From positions 1 to 8,941 of the forward strand of contig JAGACT010000091.1 in NCBI GenBank assembly GCA_017613995.1: a stretch of DNA of 8,941 nucleotides. Reading direction: 5' to 3'. The first letter of the stretch is position 1, and each line of letters opens with the position of its first letter. Shown in pieces: positions 6,323-8,941 of the stretch. The position numbers and the translations under genes are program-made. This stretch comes from Eubacteriaceae bacterium (GTDB lineage: Bacteria; Bacillota; Clostridia; Eubacteriales; Anaerofustaceae). The notes under the pieces were generated by a model. The model was not told where the DNA came from. It ran no database searches and saw only the letters and a list, made by a program, of their open reading frames with translations.

Positions 6323-7516
6323 ATGGCAGGCAACGTAAAAGACACCAATTATATAAGCGCCAGGGAAGCCTCGAAGATAGCCCGCTTCAACAGGAAGGTC
6401 ACCGCCAAGCTGGAAGCACAGCACGCGAACAAGAACACTCCCGAGAGCTATTACCTGACAAAGATGCACGACGAGAACAACGTCGTGGAATTCGACAACG
6501 TATGCACCTATTTCTTCACGGACATAGGAACGTCCAAGGCCGTTGACGGCATCAGCTTCAACGTGCCCAAGTGCTCCACCGTGGGCATCGTGGGAGAATC
6601 TGGCTGCGGAAAATCCGTTACCAGCCTTTCCCTGATGCAGCTGCTGCAGCGCCCCTCCGGCCAGGTGGTGGGAGGAGAGATCCGCTTCAACATGGGGGAC
6701 GGCAAAGCCTACGACGTGGTGAAGACCCCCACGGAGCAGATGCAGCATATCCGCGGCAAACACATCTCCATGATCTTCCAGGAGCCCATGACCAGCCTGA
6801 ATCCTGTTTTCCGTATCGGTCAGCAGATCGAAGAGGTTCTGGAACTGCATTACCCCGAAATGACCAAGGAGCAGATGAAGGCACGTACCCTTGAAATGCT
6901 GGAACTGGTTGGCATCGCCAACAGCGAGGGCGTGTACTCCATGTATCCCCACGAGCTATCCGGCGGAATGCGCCAGAGAGCGATGATCGCCATCGCGCTG
7001 GCCTGCAGCCCCGATCTGATAATCGCCGATGAGCCCACCACGGCTCTGGACGTCACCATCCAGGCCCAGATACTGGACCTGCTGAGGGAGCTCAAGGACA
7101 AGATCAATTCATCCATCATGCTCATCACCCACGATCTTGGCGTCGTTGCCCAGATGGCGGACTACGTGGTGGTCATGTACGCCGGCAGAGTGGTGGAAAA
7201 GGGTACCAGCGACGATATCTTCCATCACCCGATGCACCCCTACACCGTGGGCCTGATGAAGTCAAAGCCCGTGGTGGGACAGAAGGTGGACAAGCTCTAC
7301 AACATCAGGGGAAGCGTGCCCAACCCCATAGATATGCCGGACTACTGTTATTTCAGAGACCGCTGCGAGTCCGTATGCGACCGCTGCCATGGTGAATATC
7401 CTCCAGAGATAAAGGTCAGCGACACCCACATCGTATCCTGCTACAGGTTCTTCGATGAGGGAGAAGTGCTGGGCTATCCCAGGAGCGTGAACCCGGAGGA
7501 TCTGTTAAATGACTAG
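6323..7516 (+). CDS. oppD: Peptide ABC transporter ATPase, OppD type
   Basis: This 397-residue cytoplasmic ATPase powers the importer together with OppF. AGGAGG at 6312-6317, overlapping the oppC stop, fixes ATG 6323. Motifs in order are Walker A GESGCGKS (91-98), the Q-loop Gln153 in FQEPMTSLNP, the signature LSGGMRQR (212-219), Walker B ending in Asp236-Glu237, and the H-loop His270 in ITHDLG. All are intact. The C-terminal oligopeptide/dipeptide region carries Cys342, 348, 352 and 355 and Cys373. In some DppD/OppD relatives such cysteines bind a [4Fe-4S] cluster. The ATPase core starts at about residue 54 (VVEF), leaving a basic, helix-prone N-terminal extension of some 50 residues that is longer than usual. 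The alternative start at Met48 (6464) has no ribosome binding site. The 3' end overlaps oppF by 8 bases. Confidence 0.95.
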   Translation: MAGNVKDTNYISAREASKIARFNRKVTAKLEAQHANKNTPESYYLTKMHDENNVVEFDNVCTYFFTDIGTSKAVDGISFNVPKCSTVGIVGESGCGKSVTSLSLMQLLQRPSGQVVGGEIRFNMGDGKAYDVVKTPTEQMQHIRGKHISMIFQEPMTSLNPVFRIGQQIEEVLELHYPEMTKEQMKARTLEMLELVGIANSEGVYSMYPHELSGGMRQRAMIAIALACSPDLIIADEPTTALDVTIQAQILDLLRELKDKINSSIMLITHDLGVVAQMADYVVVMYAGRVVEKGTSDDIFHHPMHPYTVGLMKSKPVVGQKVDKLYNIRGSVPNPIDMPDYCYFRDRCESVCDRCHGEYPPEIKVSDTHIVSCYRFFDEGEVLGYPRSVNPEDLLND

Positions 7517-8567
7517 AGAAGTAAATGTAGATAAGATCATAGGCGCAGGCGCCGAATCCGATCCCGAGAACCTCCTGGTGGTAAAGAACCTGGTCAAATG
7601 GTTCCCCATCAAGGCCGGCTTCTTCAAGCACACCGTAGGAAACGTCAAGGCCGTGGACGGAGTGACCTTCGCCATCAAAAAGGGCACCACCATGGGACTG
7701 GTGGGCGAGTCCGGATGCGGAAAGTCCACCATAGGGAAGACCATCCTGCGTCTGGAGGAGAAGACTTCCGGTGAGGTATACTTCGACGGACAGGAAGTGT
7801 TCGGACTGTCCAAGGAGGAGCTTCGAAAGATGCGTCCCCGCATGCAGATCATCTTCCAGGATCCCTATTCGTCCCTTTCGCCGAGACTGCCCGTGGGCGA
7901 GATCATAGGCGAGGCCGCCAGGGAGCATCAGATCGTTCCCGAGGACGAGCTGGACGATTACATCACCAGGGTCATGAAGGCCTGCGGCCTGCAGCCCTAT
8001 CACAAGGAAAGATATCCCCATGAGTTCTCCGGCGGACAGCGCCAGAGGATCTGCATAGCCAGGGCAGTGGCCCTGAACCCGGACTTCATCCTCTGCGATG
8101 AACCGGTAAGCGCGCTGGATGTTTCCATCCAGGCCCAGATCATCAACCTTCTGGAGGAACTGCAGGAACAGTTCGGTCTGACCTATCTGTTCATCAGCCA
8201 CGACCTTTCCGTGGTGGAGCACATCTCTGATACCGTGGGCGTCATGTACCTCGGAAACATGGTGGAGTTCGCGGAGACGGACGAACTGTATGCGAATCCT
8301 CTGCACCCCTATACCCAGGCGCTGTTCTCCGCCATCCCGGTACCGGATCCCGATACCAAGATGAAGAGGATCATCCTGGAGGGAAGCATTCCTTCCCCCG
8401 CCAATCCGCCTTCAGGCTGCAAGTTCCACACCAGATGCCGTTTCTGCATGGACCGCTGCAAAACGGAGGAACCGGAATACAGGGAAGTGAAGCCCGGACA
8501 TTTCTGCGCATGCCATCTTATGGACGAAGCAGGTCAGGAGAACACCACAGATGTCCAGGAAGGATGA
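7509..8567 (+). CDS. oppF: Peptide ABC transporter ATPase, OppF type
   Basis: This 352-residue second ATPase of the heterodimer is expected to sit under the OppB/OppC channel. GGAGGA at 7495-7500, inside oppD, precedes ATG 7509, and the 8-base overlap suggests coupled translation and matched amounts. Intact motifs are Walker A GESGCGKS (66-73), Q-loop Gln117 in FQDPYSSL, signature FSGGQRQR (173-180), Walker B Asp197-Glu198, and H-loop His231 in ISHDLS. The C-terminal domain includes HPYTQALFSAIP and a cysteine set at 304, 310, 313 and 317 plus 333 and 335. This again fits the possible iron-sulfur site known in relatives. VKWFPIKAG near the N-terminus is characteristic of the OppF/DppF branch. 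The last 17 bases overlap the next small gene. Confidence 0.95.
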   Translation: MTREVNVDKIIGAGAESDPENLLVVKNLVKWFPIKAGFFKHTVGNVKAVDGVTFAIKKGTTMGLVGESGCGKSTIGKTILRLEEKTSGEVYFDGQEVFGLSKEELRKMRPRMQIIFQDPYSSLSPRLPVGEIIGEAAREHQIVPEDELDDYITRVMKACGLQPYHKERYPHEFSGGQRQRICIARAVALNPDFILCDEPVSALDVSIQAQIINLLEELQEQFGLTYLFISHDLSVVEHISDTVGVMYLGNMVEFAETDELYANPLHPYTQALFSAIPVPDPDTKMKRIILEGSIPSPANPPSGCKFHTRCRFCMDRCKTEEPEYREVKPGHFCACHLMDEAGQENTTDVQEG

Positions 8568-8793
8568 TTTCGTCGATGACGGCCGCACCGTCGCCGACAT
8601 GAGCAACGTGGATCTCTTCGGAGACATGAGGCTTAAAAGAAAAGACGAACAGGGCGAGCAGGTATACCTTACCAGAAGCGAAAAAGCCGCGATGATGTGG
8701 GGAGTCATGAAGGCTACCCTGCTGGTGGCTCTGGCCTTTGCCGTAGCGGGTTTTCTGTTCATACTGTTCTGTGTCAACGTATGGTTTCGTTGA
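8551..8793 (+). CDS. Small single-helix membrane protein at the end of the opp operon
   Basis: This 80-residue protein of unknown function starts at ATG 8551, inside oppF, with AGGAGA at 8536-8541 nine bases upstream. The 17-base overlap and good ribosome binding site support a real gene translated with oppF. Residues 1-50 are polar and charged, with a DDGRTVADMS segment at 9-18 and a basic patch (RLKRK) near 27-31. One hydrophobic helix runs at about 53-76 and the protein ends with NVWFR. No signal cleavage site is visible, so the N-terminal part is most likely cytoplasmic. The terminator follows three bases after the stop. By position it could assist assembly, stability or regulation of the importer. 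That is inference from context only. Confidence 0.8.
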   Translation: MSRKDDFVDDGRTVADMSNVDLFGDMRLKRKDEQGEQVYLTRSEKAAMMWGVMKATLLVALAFAVAGFLFILFCVNVWFR

Positions 8794-8795
8794 GC

Positions 8796-8823
8796 AGGGG
8801 GACGCTGAGGCGTCCCTTTTCTT
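8796..8823 (+). terminator. Intrinsic terminator of the opp operon
   Basis: GGGACGC (8799-8805) and GCGTCCC (8810-8816) form a 7-base-pair GC-rich stem with a TGAG loop, followed by TTTTCTT (8817-8823). Extra A/G-T pairing can extend the base to 8796. It starts three bases after the stop of the small membrane protein gene and separates the operon from the riboswitch-controlled unit. Confidence 0.92.
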
Positions 8824-8841
8824 AAGAATACATAAAAAGCA

Positions 8842-8870
8842 TTGCAAGACACCCCTCCCGGGATTATAAT
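8842..8870 (+). promoter_or_regulatory. Sigma-A-type promoter of the riboswitch-controlled unit
   Basis: TTGCAA (8842-8847, 4/6 match) and a perfect TATAAT (8865-8870) are 17 bases apart. Transcription should start near 8877, just before the conserved riboswitch sequence begins. It lies after the opp terminator, so the downstream gene is an independent unit. Confidence 0.85.
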
Positions 8871-8878
8871 GAGATCAA

Positions 8879-8941
8879 ACCATGGGTGCCCCCGAGAGGG
8901 GGCTGAGAATATACCATCATTACCTGATACGGTCAATACCG
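8879..8941 (+). promoter_or_regulatory. TPP riboswitch (THI box), truncated by the window end
   Basis: The sequence matches the 5' and central parts of the thiamine pyrophosphate riboswitch. GGGTGC (8884-8889) leads into a P3-type hairpin CCCCC-GAGA-GGGGG (8889-8902). Then come the highly conserved CTGAGA (8903-8908), ATACC (8911-8915) and ACCTGAT-ACGGTCAATACCG (8922-8941), the P4/P5 side. The closing P1 strand and the expression platform lie beyond the window. This class senses TPP and usually shuts off thiamine synthesis or uptake genes when TPP is plentiful. The controlled gene is not visible, so a thi, ten or transporter gene downstream is inferred. Confidence 0.93.

Noticed and set aside
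5819..6952. Minus-strand open frame of 377 codons opposite oppC and oppD
   Set aside because: It is a shadow of strongly supported genes with high G/C third positions. It crosses two real genes, is rich in His, Gly and Val as such shadows are, and shows no domain.
7416..8306. Minus-strand open frame of 296 codons opposite oppF
   Set aside because: It lies wholly over conserved ATPase motifs on the other strand and has no recognisable motif or ribosome binding site.
1..8941. CRISPR arrays, tRNA or rRNA genes, insertion sequences, phage or toxin-antitoxin genes
   Set aside because: No regularly spaced repeats, cloverleaf sequences, transposase-like proteins or terminal inverted repeats were seen on reading either strand.

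Overview
The window looks like chromosomal DNA from a Gram-positive anaerobe of the Clostridia, perhaps near Lachnospiraceae. This is inferred from the lipoprotein-type binding protein, strong AGGAGG-type ribosome binding sites, sigma-A-type promoters with perfect TATAAT boxes, intrinsic terminators, and codon use with many G/C third positions. No marker gene settles the taxonomy. All supported genes lie on the + strand.

Layout. (1) Positions 106-1162 hold two overlapping genes for unrecognised membrane proteins. The first appears broken by a -1 frameshift near 205-213. They end at an intrinsic terminator (1170-1197). (2) A strong promoter (1201-1229) drives a complete oligopeptide/dipeptide-type ABC importer operon: oppA (1295-3526), a stem-loop with a poor U-tract (3558-3592), oppB (3628-4617), oppC (4628-6313), oppD (6323-7516), oppF (7509-8567) and a small one-helix membrane protein (8551-8793). 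A strong terminator (8796-8823) closes it. (3) A new promoter (8842-8870) starts the leader of a downstream gene. That leader is a TPP (THI-box) riboswitch, cut off by the window edge.

How the genes work together. OppA is a lipid-anchored binding protein that captures a peptide-like ligand outside the membrane. OppB and OppC form the channel, and OppD and OppF are the paired ATPases. The oppA-oppB stem-loop probably lets oppA be made in excess over the membrane parts, which is usual for binding proteins. The small terminal protein is translationally coupled to oppF and may be an accessory subunit.

The most unusual point is OppC. It is about 560 residues long instead of roughly 300, because about 250 extra residues sit in the loop between its first and second membrane helices. 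That insert contains a degenerate internal repeat. OppA is also enlarged (743 residues), with about 100 residues inserted in its first half. Enlargement of both parts that meet on the outer face suggests a modified docking or substrate-handling arrangement. This is inference. The rest of the window is ordinary for a peptide importer locus.
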